NCBI RefSeq assembly: GCF_030816475.1
Contig: NZ_JAUSXF010000001.1
Coordinates: 1,674,001 to 1,738,000, forward strand
Direction: 5' to 3'
Length of the DNA: 64,000 bases
Source of the DNA: Arthrobacter pascens
GTDB lineage: Bacteria; Actinomycetota; Actinomycetes; Actinomycetales; Micrococcaceae
Shown here piece by piece: positions 35,166-46,400 of the stretch. How positions within the stretch are numbered: position 1 is the stretch's first letter; every line of letters begins with the position of its first letter. The notes below the pieces were generated by a model, which saw only the letters and a program-made list of their open reading frames with translations, made no database searches and had not been told where the DNA came from. Both the position numbers and the translations under genes were made by a program.

Positions 35166-36212
35166 TCATCCCTGGACCGAAAGCCTGGCGACGATGGCCG
35201 CATGGTCGGTCCCTGCAATCTGCACGGCATCGAATGCCAAAACCGTGATGTCCGTGCTGACCAGAACATGGTCGAGCGCCACAAACTGCGGGATTCGTGA
35301 GTTGGCGGGCCAGGTCGGAGCCAGGCCTTTCCCGGCTGCCCCGCTGGCATCGGTCAGCCCGGTTGCCAGGAGGTCACGGAATTCCCGGTGGTCCTGGCCG
35401 GCGTTGAAGTCGCCCAGCAGGATGGCAGGCGTGCCCGTAGCCAGGCCCTGGCGGAGTTCACCGAGCTGGCGAAGTTCCTCCCGCCAAAAAGGAGTGTGTC
35501 CGGGCCTCGGGGAGTCGATGTGGACAGCCGTCAGGTGGATGCCGCGCGGTATCCCGGGGAGGTACGCCTCAGCCCTGCTCTGATAGAACACCGTGCCGGG
35601 CACGCGTTCTGACACGTCCAGCGGGAAGCGGGAGAAGATCCCGTTCCCCGTGCCCGCATAGTCAACATCGAGCACCCGGTAGGGGAACTCAGCCGCCACG
35701 CCCGCAGCTTCCAACGCCTCAAGACCCGCGGGCGCCAATTCGGGAAGCGCCAGGACATCGGCTTTCCGTCCCCGGGCAGCGTCGATCAGCGCCCGGGCGT
35801 CAACCCCTGAAGGGCCGACGTTCAGCGCCATGACTGTTACCTCATGGCCGGTTCCGGAGCCGGCCACGGCCGCCGCTTCCGCCGTCACCCCTCCTATCGG
35901 CAGGATGCGGGGGAGGACCATGGCCCACTGAGCCACCAACACTGCAGCCGCCACCGCAGCCACGATTGCCCGACTCGGCCGGGAGTCCAGCAGGACCGCG
36001 CCTACGGCGGCCGCCAGGGCAGCCGCCGTAAACAACAGGGTGGCAGGAAACAGTGACAACAGCTGGATCCATGGGGTGCCGATGTCCCAAGGAATAAGCC
36101 GCAATGCCGTCAGCAGAAGACCGGGAAGGCACAGCAGCGCGGACGCGATCCACAAGGAGGCGCTGCCGGCGCTGAACCGCCTGTCCTGGCCGCGTACACC
36201 CCCCGTTTGCAT
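35166..36212 (-). CDS. membrane-anchored EEP family protein (paralogue)
   Basis: 348 aa. Three to four TM segments at about 15-110, then the EEP domain: ALNVGPSGVDARAL, LPELAPAG, HIDSPRPGHTPFW, LLGDFNAGQDHREFRDLL and terminal GTDHAAIV. It shares architecture, motif spacing and local words (GDFNA, EFRD, LAPTWP/LVPTWP) with the 34066-35082 protein, so the pair arose by tandem duplication. ATG 36212 has GGGGAT before it; the open frame extends upstream through the T-box region but that is not coding. Substrate unknown. Confidence 0.83.
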   Translation of the reverse strand: MQTGGVRGQDRRFSAGSASLWIASALLCLPGLLLTALRLIPWDIGTPWIQLLSLFPATLLFTAAALAAAVGAVLLDSRPSRAIVAAVAAAVLVAQWAMVLPRILPIGGVTAEAAAVAGSGTGHEVTVMALNVGPSGVDARALIDAARGRKADVLALPELAPAGLEALEAAGVAAEFPYRVLDVDYAGTGNGIFSRFPLDVSERVPGTVFYQSRAEAYLPGIPRGIHLTAVHIDSPRPGHTPFWREELRQLGELRQGLATGTPAILLGDFNAGQDHREFRDLLATGLTDASGAAGKGLAPTWPANSRIPQFVALDHVLVSTDITVLAFDAVQIAGTDHAAIVARLSVQG

Positions 36213-36329
36213 ATCCCCATTATTGGCGGCGGACCATGTACTTCCAACCAATCGGCGCCGGGAGCCGGCCCGGCTCCGCTGCGGGACCTTTCGCGCCCGC
36301 AGAATGGCGGGGGAGGCCCCTGCGATAGT

Positions 36330-36602
36330 AGACTCGAAGTCGGCTATGACCCGGCTATCACCGGTGAGCTTCCGGAAGAACGCGCAGCAGCCAGTCGTTG
36401 GCACGCGGCGTCAGTAGAACCGGACGGGTAAGCCCGTCACAGCAGTAATGAGCGGCCGGCGCTCGGACAGCCCCCCGGGGCGGTTTGGGCGGCGGTAAGT
36501 GAGGTGGTACCGCGGTACGCGTGCAGTCGCAAGACGGCACGGGAGCCGTCCTCGCATCCTGAACGGAACGTTTTGTTCGCCAGCTCAACCCAGGATGTCG
36601 AG
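36330..36602 (+). ncRNA. ileS T-box riboswitch (translational type)
   Basis: Leader RNA sensing uncharged tRNA-Ile. The short Stem I has the specifier ATC at 36357-36359 within CGGCTATCACCGG, followed by GAGCTTCCGGAAGAACG. The T-box motif GGTGGTACCGCGG is at 36503-36515 and pairs with the tRNA acceptor end. Two exclusive pairings are visible. Antisequestrator: GTGAGG (36499-36504) with CCTCGC (36550-36555). Sequestrator: CTCGCATCCTG (36551-36561) with CAGGATG and CGAG (36591-36597, 36599-36602), which hides the ileS ribosome binding site AGGA. There is no terminator T tract, so control is at translation, as known for actinobacterial ileS. Confidence 0.92.
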
Positions 36603-36603
36603 A

Positions 36604-39600
36604 ATGCCGTACTACCCCAAAGCCTCTGCCTCCCCTTCCGGCGCCGCTGCCAGCCACGCGGGCACCGGTGTGTCCGCCTCCGTGAGGTTTCCGGAGATCG
36701 AAGAGCGAATCCTGAAGTACTGGGACCAGGACGGCACGTTCCAGGCCAGTATCGACCAACGCAGCGCTGACGCCCCAGGCGGTGAGCCGGGCAGCAATGA
36801 GTTCGTCTTCTACGACGGCCCTCCCTTCGCCAACGGCCTGCCGCACTACGGACACCTGCTCACCGGCTACGCCAAGGACCTGGTGGGCCGCTACCAGACA
36901 CAGCGCGGCAAGCGCGTCGAACGCCGCTTCGGCTGGGACACCCACGGCCTCCCCGCCGAACTTGAGGCCATGAAGCAGCTGGGCATGACTGACAAAACCC
37001 AGATCGAAGCGATGGGCATCGACAAGTTCAACGACGCCTGCCGGGCCTCAGTGATGAAGTACGCGGACGAATGGCGCAACTATGTCACCCGCCAGGCGCG
37101 CTGGGTGGACTTTGACAACGACTACAAGACCCTCAATGTCGAATACATGGAGTCGGTGCTGTGGGCGTTCAAGCAGCTGCACGAAAAGGGCCTGACCTAT
37201 AACGGCTACCGGGTGCTGCCGTACTGCTGGAAGGACGAGACACCGCTGTCCAACCATGAACTCCGCATGGATGACGACGTCTATAAGAACCGCCAGGACC
37301 AGACCGTCACTGTCACGTTCCCCATCACGGCCGGGGAGACTGAGCTGTCCCGGCAGCTCGCCGGCGTCCAGGCGCTCGCCTGGACCACCACCCCCTGGAC
37401 GCTGCCCACCAACCTGGCGCTCGCCGTCGGGCCTTCCATCATCTATGCAGTCCTCCCGGCCGGCCCCAAGGGGGTCAAGGCGGCGTCGCCGGAGGCACCC
37501 GTCACGGGAAGCTTCCTGCTGGCGGCTGACCTGCTCGGAACCTACGCCAGGGACCTTGGCTATGACGACGTCGAGTCGGCCGAGGCAGCAGTCGTCGCCA
37601 CCCACACGGGCGCGGAGCTGGAAGGGCTTCAGTACGAGCCGCTCTGGCAGGACTTCGCCGACACCGAGAAGTACGGCACCCAGAACGCGTGGCGCATCCT
37701 CGTGGCGGACTATGTCACCACGACCGACGGTACCGGCATCGTCCACCAGGCCCCCGCCTACGGTGAGGATGACCAGAAGGTCTGCGAAGATGCCGGCATC
37801 CCCGTGGTGCTGTCAGTGGATGAAGGAGCAAGGTTCCTTTCGCTCTTCAAGCACGGCGACCTGCACGACATCGCGGGCCTCCAGGTCTTCGAGGCGAACA
37901 AGCCGATCACGCAGGTGCTGCGGGCCCAGGGCCGCCTGGTCCGGCAGGCCAGCTACGAGCACAGCTACCCGCACTGCTGGCGCTGCCGCAACCCGCTGAT
38001 CTACCGTGCTGTGTCCTCCTGGTATGTCGAGGTCACCAAGTTCAAAGACCGGATGTCCGAGCTGAACCAGGAAATCAACTGGATCCCCGGCAACGTCAAG
38101 GACGGGCAGTTCGGCAAGTGGCTGGCGAACGCCCGCGACTGGTCCATCAGCCGCAATCGCTACTGGGGCAGCCCCATCCCGGTGTGGCAGTCATCGGACC
38201 CCGAATTCCCGCGCACCGACGTCTACGGCTCGCTCGCAGAGATCGAGGCCGATTTCGGCCGCCTGCCGCTGAATAAGGAAGGCCAGGTTGACCTGCACCG
38301 GCCGTTCATCGACGAGCTGACCAGGCCCAACCCGGATGACCCGCGCACTCCGGAAGAAGGCCAGTCCGTGATGCGCCGGGTGGAGGACGTGCTGGATGTC
38401 TGGTTCGACTCCGGCTCCATGCCCTACGGCCAGGTGCACTATCCCTTCCAGAACGAAGCCTGGTTTGATACCCACAACCCGGCGGACTTCATCGTGGAGT
38501 ACATCGGACAGACCCGCGGCTGGTTCTACATGCTGCACATCCTCTCCACGGCACTGTTCGACCGGCCCGCGTTCCGCAACGTCATCAGCCACGGCATCGT
38601 GCTGGGCTCGGACGGACAGAAGATGTCCAAGAGCCTGCGCAACTACCCGGACGTCTCAGAGGTCCTGGACCGTGACGGCTCCGACGCCATGCGCTGGTTC
38701 CTGATGTCCAGCCCCATCCTGCGCGGCGGCAACCTGGTGGTCACCGAGCAGGGAATCCGCGACGGCGTCCGCCAGGTCATCCTGCCCCTGTGGAACGTGT
38801 ACAGCTTCTTCACCCTGTACACCAACGCCGCTGCTGGCGGCAGGGGCTATGTCGCCAAGCTGCGTTACGACGGCTACACCGACACGCTGGACCAGTACCT
38901 GCTGGCCAACACCGGCGAACTGGTCCGGAACATGACCGTGCAGTTGGACACCTACGACATCTCCGGCGCTTGCGATGAACTGCGCAGCTACCTGGACATG
39001 CTGACCAACTGGTACGTCCGCCGGAGCCGCCAGCGGTTCTTCGACGAGGACCAGGACGCCTTCGATGCGCTCTACACCGCTCTTGAGGCGGTCTGCAGGG
39101 TCTCCGCGTCCCTGTTGCCCCTGGTTTCGGAAGAGATCTGGCGGGGCCTGACCGGCCGCCGCTCCGTCCACCTCGCCGACTGGCCTGACGCTGAGCTGTT
39201 CCCGGCCAACCCGGACCTGGTGGAAGCCATGAACCGCGTCCAGCAGATCTGCTCCACCGGATCCTCGCTCCGTAAGGCCGCCAACCTCCGCGTCCGGCTG
39301 CCGCTGCAGGAACTCACTGTCGTGGCACCCGGCGCCGATGCGCTGGAAGGGTTTGCCGCCGTCGTCGCCGATGAACTGAACCTGCGGTCCGTGCGCCTGC
39401 TCGACGCGGACAGCGCGTCCCCGGAGGAGTTCGGCATCGAACAGAAGCTCGTGGTCAACGCACGGGCTGCCGGACCCCGGCTGGGCAAGAACGTCCAGCA
39501 GGCCATCAAGGGCTCCAAATCCGGCGACTGGTCTGTCTCCGACGCCGGCGTTGTCACTGCGGGCGGACTGGAGCTGGAACCGCAGGAATACACCCTGGAA

Positions 39601-39936
39601 ACGGTGGTCGCAGAGTCCGACGGCGGATCCGCTTCTGTGGCAGTACTTCCGGGCGGCGGGTTTGTCGTCCTGAATACCGAAGTCACGCCCGAACTTGAGG
39701 CCGAGGGGACGGCCAGGGACATGGTCCGCGCCATCCAGCAGGCACGCAAGGACGCCGGGCTGAACGTCAGCGACAGGATCCTGACCACCATCACGGCTGC
39801 ACAGGAGGTCATCGACGCCCTGGAGGCGAACATGGGACTTGTCAGCACCGAAACGCTGACCGTGGACCTCAAAACCGTCGCAGCGGACGTCGCAGAACCG
39901 TTCATCACCGTCGAGAAAACAGGGGCCCAGGCATGA
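36604..39936 (+). CDS. ileS: isoleucine--tRNA ligase
   Basis: 1110-aa class I synthetase of the eukaryote-like, C-terminally extended type. The HIGH motif is HYGH in [16 protein letters not shown] (about 75-90), KMSKS at about 671. The CP1 editing domain (about 210-420) has [15 protein letters not shown]. The anticodon domain is about 730-900. Start 36604 is 8 nt after AGGA (36592-36595); ATG 36595 lies inside the sequestering helix and overlaps that site, so it is unlikely. Controlled by the T-box above. Last codon overlaps folC by ATGA. Confidence 0.97.
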   Translation: MPYYPKASASPSGAAASHAGTGVSASVRFPEIEERILKYWDQDGTFQASIDQRSADAPGGEPGSNEFVFYDGPPFANGLPHYGHLLTGYAKDLVGRYQTQRGKRVERRFGWDTHGLPAELEAMKQLGMTDKTQIEAMGIDKFNDACRASVMKYADEWRNYVTRQARWVDFDNDYKTLNVEYMESVLWAFKQLHEKGLTYNGYRVLPYCWKDETPLSNHELRMDDDVYKNRQDQTVTVTFPITAGETELSRQLAGVQALAWTTTPWTLPTNLALAVGPSIIYAVLPAGPKGVKAASPEAPVTGSFLLAADLLGTYARDLGYDDVESAEAAVVATHTGAELEGLQYEPLWQDFADTEKYGTQNAWRILVADYVTTTDGTGIVHQAPAYGEDDQKVCEDAGIPVVLSVDEGARFLSLFKHGDLHDIAGLQVFEANKPITQVLRAQGRLVRQASYEHSYPHCWRCRNPLIYRAVSSWYVEVTKFKDRMSELNQEINWIPGNVKDGQFGKWLANARDWSISRNRYWGSPIPVWQSSDPEFPRTDVYGSLAEIEADFGRLPLNKEGQVDLHRPFIDELTRPNPDDPRTPEEGQSVMRRVEDVLDVWFDSGSMPYGQVHYPFQNEAWFDTHNPADFIVEYIGQTRGWFYMLHILSTALFDRPAFRNVISHGIVLGSDGQKMSKSLRNYPDVSEVLDRDGSDAMRWFLMSSPILRGGNLVVTEQGIRDGVRQVILPLWNVYSFFTLYTNAAAGGRGYVAKLRYDGYTDTLDQYLLANTGELVRNMTVQLDTYDISGACDELRSYLDMLTNWYVRRSRQRFFDEDQDAFDALYTALEAVCRVSASLLPLVSEEIWRGLTGRRSVHLADWPDAELFPANPDLVEAMNRVQQICSTGSSLRKAANLRVRLPLQELTVVAPGADALEGFAAVVADELNLRSVRLLDADSASPEEFGIEQKLVVNARAAGPRLGKNVQQAIKGSKSGDWSVSDAGVVTAGGLELEPQEYTLETVVAESDGGSASVAVLPGGGFVVLNTEVTPELEAEGTARDMVRAIQQARKDAGLNVSDRILTTITAAQEVIDALEANMGLVSTETLTVDLKTVAADVAEPFITVEKTGAQA

Positions 39937-41291
39937 CTGACGAATTCTCCGTGGAAAGTGTCTACGCCGAACTGCTGGGCCGTGCCCCGGAAAACAAGAT
40001 GGAGCCGCGCCTGGCGCCGCTATTCCGGGCGATGGATGTGCTGGGGGAGCCGAACAAGGCGTTCCCGATCATCCACGTGACCGGAACCAACGGCAAGACC
40101 TCCACCGCCCGCATGATCGAGGCCGGACTGCGCGCTCATGGATTGAGCACGGGACGCTACACGAGCCCCCACCTGTCGAAGGTCACCGAGCGGATCAGCA
40201 TTGACGGGCACCCCGTCCCGGATGAGACATTCGTCAGGATCTGGGACGAGATCCGCCCCTACCTGCAGATCGTCGACGACGAGCTCACGGCGGCCGGCGA
40301 ACCCCGGCTCACGTACTTTGAATGCCTCACGATCCTGGGATTCGCGGTCTTTGCGGACCAGCCCGTCAACGTAGCTGTCATCGAGGTGGGTCTGGGCGGC
40401 ATCACCGACGCCACCAACGTGGGGGACGGACAGGTGTCCGTCATCACGCCGATCTCGCTGGACCACACGGACCTGCTAGGGGATACCACCGAGGACATCG
40501 CCTACGAAAAGGCGGGGATCATCAAGCCCGGCGGTTACCTGATCAGCGCGGCGCAGCCGGTGGATGCTGCCCAGGTGCTGCTCGAAAAGGCCAGGGACGT
40601 TGGTGTCCCGTTCCGGTTCGAAGGCGTGGAGTTCGGGGTGGAATCCCGGACAGTGGCTGTGGGCGGGCAGGTAGTCAGCATCCAGGGTATCGCCGGCCGG
40701 TATCCGGACGTGCTGATTCCACTGCACGGAGCCCACCAGGCGCAGAACGCCGCCGTGGCTGTGGCAGCACTCGAGGCCTTCTTCGGCGGCGACAAGGAAC
40801 TCGACGCTGAGGTGCTGCAGGAGGCATTCGCCAGCGTCACGTCGCCGGGCCGCCTCGAGGTTGTCCGGACCGCGCCCACCATCATCGTGGACGCCGCCCA
40901 CAACCCGGACGGCATCAGGGCCTCGGCCGAAGCCATCGAGGAGGCCTTCAGCTTCACCAAGCTGGTGCCGGTGGTCGGCGTGCTCAAGGAAAAAGACGCC
41001 GAAGAGATCCTCCGCCAGCTGAAGGAGTCCCTGGGGGGCCTGGCAGAGGAATACTGCTTCACTCAGTCCAATTCCCCGCGCGCCGTGCCCGCCGCGGAGC
41101 TTGCCGAACTTGCCGCTGAAATGGGCTTCGGAGAAGACAACATCCACATCGCGGAGAAGCTGGACGACGCCCTGGAGTGGGCCGTTGAACGCGCGGAAGC
41201 CAACGACGACCTCTCCGGAGGAGTCCTGGTCACGGGCTCGATCACGCTGGTCGCGGAAGCGCGGATCCTGCTCGGGAAGTCGGAGGCCTAG
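39933..41291 (+). CDS. folC: bifunctional folylpolyglutamate synthase / dihydrofolate synthase
   Basis: 452 aa Mur-ligase fold. P-loop [13 protein letters not shown] (about 50-62), omega loop and [20 protein letters not shown] and DAAHNPDGI (C-terminal glutamate-binding domain). Adds glutamate to dihydropteroate and to reduced folates. Start overlaps the ileS stop (ATGA), so its translation is coupled to ileS and indirectly to the T-box. Confidence 0.95.
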   Translation: MTDEFSVESVYAELLGRAPENKMEPRLAPLFRAMDVLGEPNKAFPIIHVTGTNGKTSTARMIEAGLRAHGLSTGRYTSPHLSKVTERISIDGHPVPDETFVRIWDEIRPYLQIVDDELTAAGEPRLTYFECLTILGFAVFADQPVNVAVIEVGLGGITDATNVGDGQVSVITPISLDHTDLLGDTTEDIAYEKAGIIKPGGYLISAAQPVDAAQVLLEKARDVGVPFRFEGVEFGVESRTVAVGGQVVSIQGIAGRYPDVLIPLHGAHQAQNAAVAVAALEAFFGGDKELDAEVLQEAFASVTSPGRLEVVRTAPTIIVDAAHNPDGIRASAEAIEEAFSFTKLVPVVGVLKEKDAEEILRQLKESLGGLAEEYCFTQSNSPRAVPAAELAELAAEMGFGEDNIHIAEKLDDALEWAVERAEANDDLSGGVLVTGSITLVAEARILLGKSEA

Positions 41292-41294
41292 CCG

Positions 41295-41738
41295 ATGGCC
41301 AAGCTGACCAAGGCGCAGCGCGAGTGGCGTCCCGGGATGCCAAAGAAGCGACGTTCGACCAAGGTGATGTTCGCCTCCACCGTGCTCCTGCTTGAAGCTT
41401 TCGTCGTCTTCTTCGCCACGCTGGCTGTTTTCGGACTCAGGCGCGGTGAATTCCCGCCTGCCCTGATCCTCGGAATCGGTATCGGCCTGAGCGTCGTCAT
41501 GATCTTCGCCTGCGCCGTGCTGTCAAAGCCCTGGGGCGTGGGTCTGGGATGGATCCTGCAGATTGTCCTCATCCTCACCGGCATTATTGAGCCCATGATG
41601 TTCCTGGTCGGCGGGTTGTTCGGACTGGCCTGGTGGTACGGAATCCGCACGGGCATCAGGATCGACTCCGAAGCCGCGCAGCGGGAACGTGAGCAGGCGG
41701 AATGGAACGCTGCGCACCCGGATGCGCAGGCCCCGTAG
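41295..41738 (+). CDS. DUF4233 membrane protein
   Basis: 147 aa. A basic N-terminus, then TM segments at about 25-47, 53-76 and 80-110, and a charged C-terminal tail. DUF4233 proteins sit between folC and ndk in many actinobacteria; function unknown. It begins 3 bp after folC, so it belongs to the operon. Confidence 0.88.
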   Translation: MAKLTKAQREWRPGMPKKRRSTKVMFASTVLLLEAFVVFFATLAVFGLRRGEFPPALILGIGIGLSVVMIFACAVLSKPWGVGLGWILQIVLILTGIIEPMMFLVGGLFGLAWWYGIRTGIRIDSEAAQREREQAEWNAAHPDAQAP

Positions 41739-41789
41739 CCCGGCCCCGTAGTATTGTCCCGAAACCCCCACTAACGCATTGGAGCAGCT

Positions 41790-42203
41790 GTGAGCATTGA
41801 GCGCACCCTAGTTTTGATCAAGCCCGACGGCGTGGCCCGCAACCTGAGCGGTGCAATCCTGAGCCGCATCGAGGCGAAGGGTTACACCCTGGCGGAGCTG
41901 AAGAAAGTGGATGCGAGCCGCGAGCTCCTGGAGCAGCACTACGAAGAGCACGCAGGCAAGCCTTTCTACGAGCCGCTCGTGGAGTTCATGCTGAGCGGCC
42001 CAGTTGTTGCCGCAATCTTCGAGGGCCACCGCGTCATCGAGGGCTTCCGCGCCCTCGCCGGGACCACGGATCCCACCACCGCGGCGCCGGGCACCATCCG
42101 TGGCGACTTCGGCCGCGACTGGGGCCAGAAGGTGCAGCAGAACCTGGTGCATGGATCGGACTCTGTGGACTCCGCAGAGCGCGAAATCAAGATCTGGTTC
42201 TAG
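41790..42203 (+). CDS. ndk: nucleoside-diphosphate kinase
   Basis: 137 aa; moves the gamma phosphate between NTPs and NDPs through phospho-His121 in [23 protein letters not shown] and [15 protein letters not shown] are the family signatures. GTG start 51 bp after the DUF4233 stop. Last gene of the ileS operon; a strong terminator follows. Confidence 0.97.
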   Translation: MSIERTLVLIKPDGVARNLSGAILSRIEAKGYTLAELKKVDASRELLEQHYEEHAGKPFYEPLVEFMLSGPVVAAIFEGHRVIEGFRALAGTTDPTTAAPGTIRGDFGRDWGQKVQQNLVHGSDSVDSAEREIKIWF

Positions 42204-42218
42204 GACTCCGGCCGCCCT

Positions 42219-42257
42219 AAGCGCGAACTGGCACGTAATACGTGCCAGTTCGCGCTT
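42219..42257 (+). terminator. strong terminator after ndk
   Basis: 19-nt perfectly complementary arms beginning AAGCGCGAACTGG and centred on GTAATAC, followed by TTT. It can serve ndk and, weakly, the convergent VKOR gene. Confidence 0.9.
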
Positions 42258-42293
42258 TTTAGAACCAGGAGCTTTTTAGAACCCGGAGCTTTT

Positions 42294-42971
42294 CTAGAAC
42301 CCGGAGGTGCCCGCGAATACCTGGATGAAGGCGAAGAAGATGGTGGCGATGACCGCGACATACAGCAACGCGGTGATGATCCAGCCCGAATCACCCAGGA
42401 CGCGCGCCGCGCCTGCCGGTACCGGGATGGCCCCCTGCGTGATGTTCCTGACCGTCACCCAGACGAACAGCGGGATCATGACCGCCCACACAATCATGCA
42501 GAACGGGCACAGGATATGGATCGAGTACAGTGCCTGGGACCACAGCCACACCACAAAGACGAAGCCCAGAGTTACGCCGGCCTGAAGCCCAAGCCAGTAC
42601 CAGCGGGCAAACGTGGCGCCGGACAGCAGCGCCATGCCTACCGTGATGATCACGGCAAAAGCAACAATGCCGATGAACATGTTGGGGAACCCGAACAAGG
42701 AGCTCTGCCACGTCTTCATAACGTCCCCGCACGAGATCCAAGGGTTCACGTCGCAGACTGTCACGTGGTTCGGGTCCTTGAGGACCTCGAGCTTTTCCAG
42801 GACCAGCGTTCCGGAGGCCAGCCAGCCGATTACTCCCGTGATGACCAGCAGCCAGCCCATGCGTCGGTCCCGCGCCATCGGCGGAACGGCTCGGGCAGTC
42901 GCCGGCGCCGGTCCTGCTGTGGACGCCGGGGCCGGGCTGCCGGTGCCGCTGACGGGGGAAATACTGGGCAT
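42294..42971 (-). CDS. vitamin K epoxide reductase (VKOR) family protein
   Basis: 225 aa, four or five TM helices (about 38-58, 95-117, 125-148, 155-175, 195-218). The active CxxC is Cys155-Cys158 in ILCPFCMI, and the shuttle pair is Cys73 and Cys81 in VCDVNPWISC. In actinobacteria VKOR takes the place of DsbB, re-oxidising a DsbA-like partner by passing electrons to menaquinone. No DsbA is adjacent. ATG 42971 (GAAGGACG upstream) gives a Pro/Ala-rich cytosolic lead; Met at about residue 32 is an alternative. Confidence 0.9.
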   Translation of the reverse strand: MPSISPVSGTGSPAPASTAGPAPATARAVPPMARDRRMGWLLVITGVIGWLASGTLVLEKLEVLKDPNHVTVCDVNPWISCGDVMKTWQSSLFGFPNMFIGIVAFAVIITVGMALLSGATFARWYWLGLQAGVTLGFVFVVWLWSQALYSIHILCPFCMIVWAVMIPLFVWVTVRNITQGAIPVPAGAARVLGDSGWIITALLYVAVIATIFFAFIQVFAGTSGF

Positions 42972-43426
42972 GGTTGTTGCGTCCTTCACCTCGGGTGCTC
43001 CTTGCCCGATTGTAACGCCAGCGGCTGGAAGCGGTATCCAGCGCTGCCTGCCACCCGCTGGCCCACGGCCATGGCTTCCACCGTCTTTGTGCCGGGATGT
43101 GAGAGAATGATCGTGGCTGGAGGCCGACCCACATTCGGACTCCGGTCCGGTGGCTTTGTTCCCAAGACCGCCAATGATGAGCAGGGCAGGCTTCGGATTC
43201 TCTGATCCGGCTTCCCGCAATTCCATTGGTCGGCACCTGGTTGTGGCATGTAGAACAACGGGTTTTCAGAACGCAGCCGCTGGCTCCCACGGGCTGCCGC
43301 ACCCCACTGCCGGTGCGAACCTGGGAGTATCCACTTGACTTCTGTCAACGCCTGCGGGTTTTGACAATATGTGCCCCAATGGGTGCCGGATGTGGCGGTA
43401 CGTCAGGGGCAGGAGTGTTGCCACAT
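42972..43426. other. 455-bp divergent region, VKOR / rne
   Basis: No gene supported. It should hold both promoters and the rne leader. I see an inverted repeat TTGACttctGTCAA (43335-43348), a TTGACA at 43361-43366 without a good -10, and CGCACC/GGTGCG near 43300-43320. Confidence 0.5.
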
Positions 43427-46400
43427 ATGGAAAATGAGCTAGTACCAGCCGTTAATGACCATGCAGCAGCTGCTGAAACGCCGAAGAGAGCCGTAAGGAC
43501 CCGGCGGAAGGCAGTTCCTAAGGCAGCCGACGCCGGGACGGCCGAGGCAGTCGCCGAGGCGCTGCCGGCCGTGGACGTTACGGACGGAGCCGGTGCCGCA
43601 GAAGCCCCGGCCACGGAAGATGCCACCCAGGAAGTCAAAGCGCCGGTCCGCCGCACGCGCTCGCGAAAGAAGGCTGACACCGCAGAGCCTTTGCCCGCCT
43701 TCGCAGCGGACGCCGAAGCTGTACTCCCCGAGGTTCCTGTTGTTCCGGAGAGCGAAGCCCAGCCTGCTGCCGCCGCAGCCGCAGACGAGACCACCGTTCC
43801 TGAGGCCGCGACCAAGCCCGTCCGACGCCGTCGGGTGGCGACCCGCAAGGCATCCGCCCCCGAGGTTGCTGCCACACCTGAGCCTGACGGCCCGGCTGAA
43901 ACCGCTCCGGACACAGAAACAGCTCAGGACACTGAAAGCCCTCGCGCCGCCGCGAGGGCTGAGGCTGAGGCTGTGCCTGAGGAAACGCCGTCAGTCCAGC
44001 CGGGGGGAGCGCCGGAAGCCGCCCCGGTTCCCGAGGCCGACGCCGAAGCAGCTGCCGCTGAGGAAGCAGCGCCGGCCGGGCCGGCCAGCCCCTTCGGCTC
44101 GCTGTTCCTGGAGCCGGGTCAGGCGACGTCGGTGCTGTTCCAGGCCCCTGACCTGAGCACAGTCGTCCGCCCGGCGCCCGCTCCGGCCGTCACGGACGAG
44201 CAGGACGAGGACGATGCCGAGGAGGGCGACGGCGATGACAACGGCCGCCGCAGGCGCCGCAGCCGTGGCCGCCGAGGCCGTACGCGCACCGCCGGCCGCG
44301 ACCTGGAGGGAGACGCCGACGGGGACGCCGAAGGCAGCCAGGAGAGGGACGACGCCGACGAGGAGTCATCCGGTCAGCCTGAAGAGGGCGTCACGTCCCG
44401 CCGTCGTCGCCGCCGCCGTCGTGGTGACCAGGATCTTGAACTTACCGGTGGAGGGGATGACGATCCGCCCAACACTGTCACCCGTGTCCGCGCACCGCGT
44501 GCCGTCAGCGAACCCGCCGTCAACAACCGCGTGACCAGCGTCAAGGGCTCGACCAGGCTAGAGGCCAAGAAGCAGCGCCGCCGCGAATCCCGCGATACCG
44601 GCCGCCGCCGCACCGTCATCACCGAGGCCGAGTTCCTGGCCCGGCGTGAGTCCGTTGACCGGCAGATGATCGTCCGCCAGCGCGACGACAGAATCCAGAT
44701 CGCGGTCCTCGAAGACGGCGTCCTGGCTGAGCACTTCGTCTCCAAGACGCAGCAGGACTCCCTCATCGGCAACGTCTACCTGGGCAAGGTCCAGAACGTC
44801 CTGCCCTCCATGGAAGCGGCCTTTGTTGACATCGGACGTGGCCGTAACGCTGTCCTGTACGCAGGGGAAGTCAACTGGGAAGCCGTCAACCTCGAAGGCA
44901 AGCAGCGCCGCATTGAGAACGCGCTCAAGTCAGGCGATACCGTGCTGGTCCAGGTCACCAAGGATCCGGTGGGCCACAAGGGTGCACGGCTGACCAGCCA
45001 GATCTCCCTTCCGGGGCGCTACCTCGTGTACGTGCCGGGCGGATCCATGACGGGAATCTCCCGCAAGCTGCCCGACGTCGAACGCAACCGCCTCAAGCGC
45101 ATCCTCAAGGACCGCCTGCCGGAGCACGCCGGCGTCATCGTCCGCACCGCCGCCGAAGGCGCATCGGAAGAGGAGCTCACGCACGACATCAACCGGCTGC
45201 GGGCGCAGTGGGAGGGCATTGAAAGCCAGTCCACGTCCACCAAGATCCTGGCCCCGGAACTGCTTTACGGCGAACCGGACCTCACCATCAAGGTGGTCCG
45301 CGACGTCTTCAACGAGGACTTCTCCAAGCTGATCGTCTCCGGCGAGGAGGCATGGGACACCATCGAGGCCTACGTAACGTACGTGGCGCCGGACCTGGTG
45401 GGCCGGCTGGAAAAGTGGACCAAGGATCAGGACATCTTTGCGGCCTGGCGGATCGATGAGCAGATTCACAAGGCACTGGACCGCAAGGTGTTCCTGCCCT
45501 CGGGCGGCTCCCTGGTGATCGACCGTACCGAAGCCATGACAGTGGTGGACGTCAACACCGGCAAGTTCACGGGCAGCGGCGGAAACCTTGAGGAGACCGT
45601 CACCAAGAACAACCTGGAAGCGGCGGAGGAAGTTGTCCGCCAGCTCAGGCTCCGGGACATCGGCGGCATCATCGTCATCGACTTCATCGACATGGTGCTG
45701 GAGTCCAACCGCGACCTGGTGCTGCGCCGGATGGTGGAGTGCCTGGGACGCGACCGCACCAAGCACCAGGTGGCCGAGGTCACCTCGCTTGGACTTGTCC
45801 AGATGACGCGCAAGCGTATGGGCACCGGGCTGCTGGAGGTTTTCGGCGAGCAGTGCGAGGTCTGTGCCGGCCGCGGTATCGTCACCCACGATGACCCCGT
45901 GGAGCACCGCCGGGCAAATATCGTGGCCGCGGAGCACCACGTCCAGCGCTCGGACAGCCAGCGCTTCGACAGCCGTCCGGATAACCGCCAGGACAACCAG
46001 CGGGCCGACAGCCAGCGGATCGAGAGCCAGCCCGGAGGCCGCACCGACCGCAAGCGCCGCCGCGGCAGGGGAGGACAGCCGCTGGATGTCGCCCAGGCCG
46101 CGCCGGTGCAGATCCACACGGTCCACCCGGACCCCAGCGACGCCGAGCGCCACGCCAAGGCTGAGGCCACCAGGGTTGCCCTTGCCAACATTGCGGCAGC
46201 AGCACACGCCGCCCACCTTCATGACGATGAGGTCGCGCACGCTTCCGCGGGCACGCAGGCACCTGTAAGCCAGGAACGTGTAACTCAGGAACGTGCACCG
46301 CAGGAGCGTGCACCGCAGGAACGTGCGCCGCAGGCACCTGCGCCGCAGGCATCACCTTCGCCGGCAACGGGACGGCACGATGCTGACGCATCCGGCCGCC

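Noticed and set aside
35166..36404. Longer 412-aa form of the second EEP protein
   Set aside because: The extra 64 residues are encoded over the ileS T-box leader on the opposite strand and have no hydrophobic or family pattern.
44930..46240. 436-codon minus-strand frame inside rne
   Set aside because: Shadow of the RNase E core; composition follows the complementary codons.
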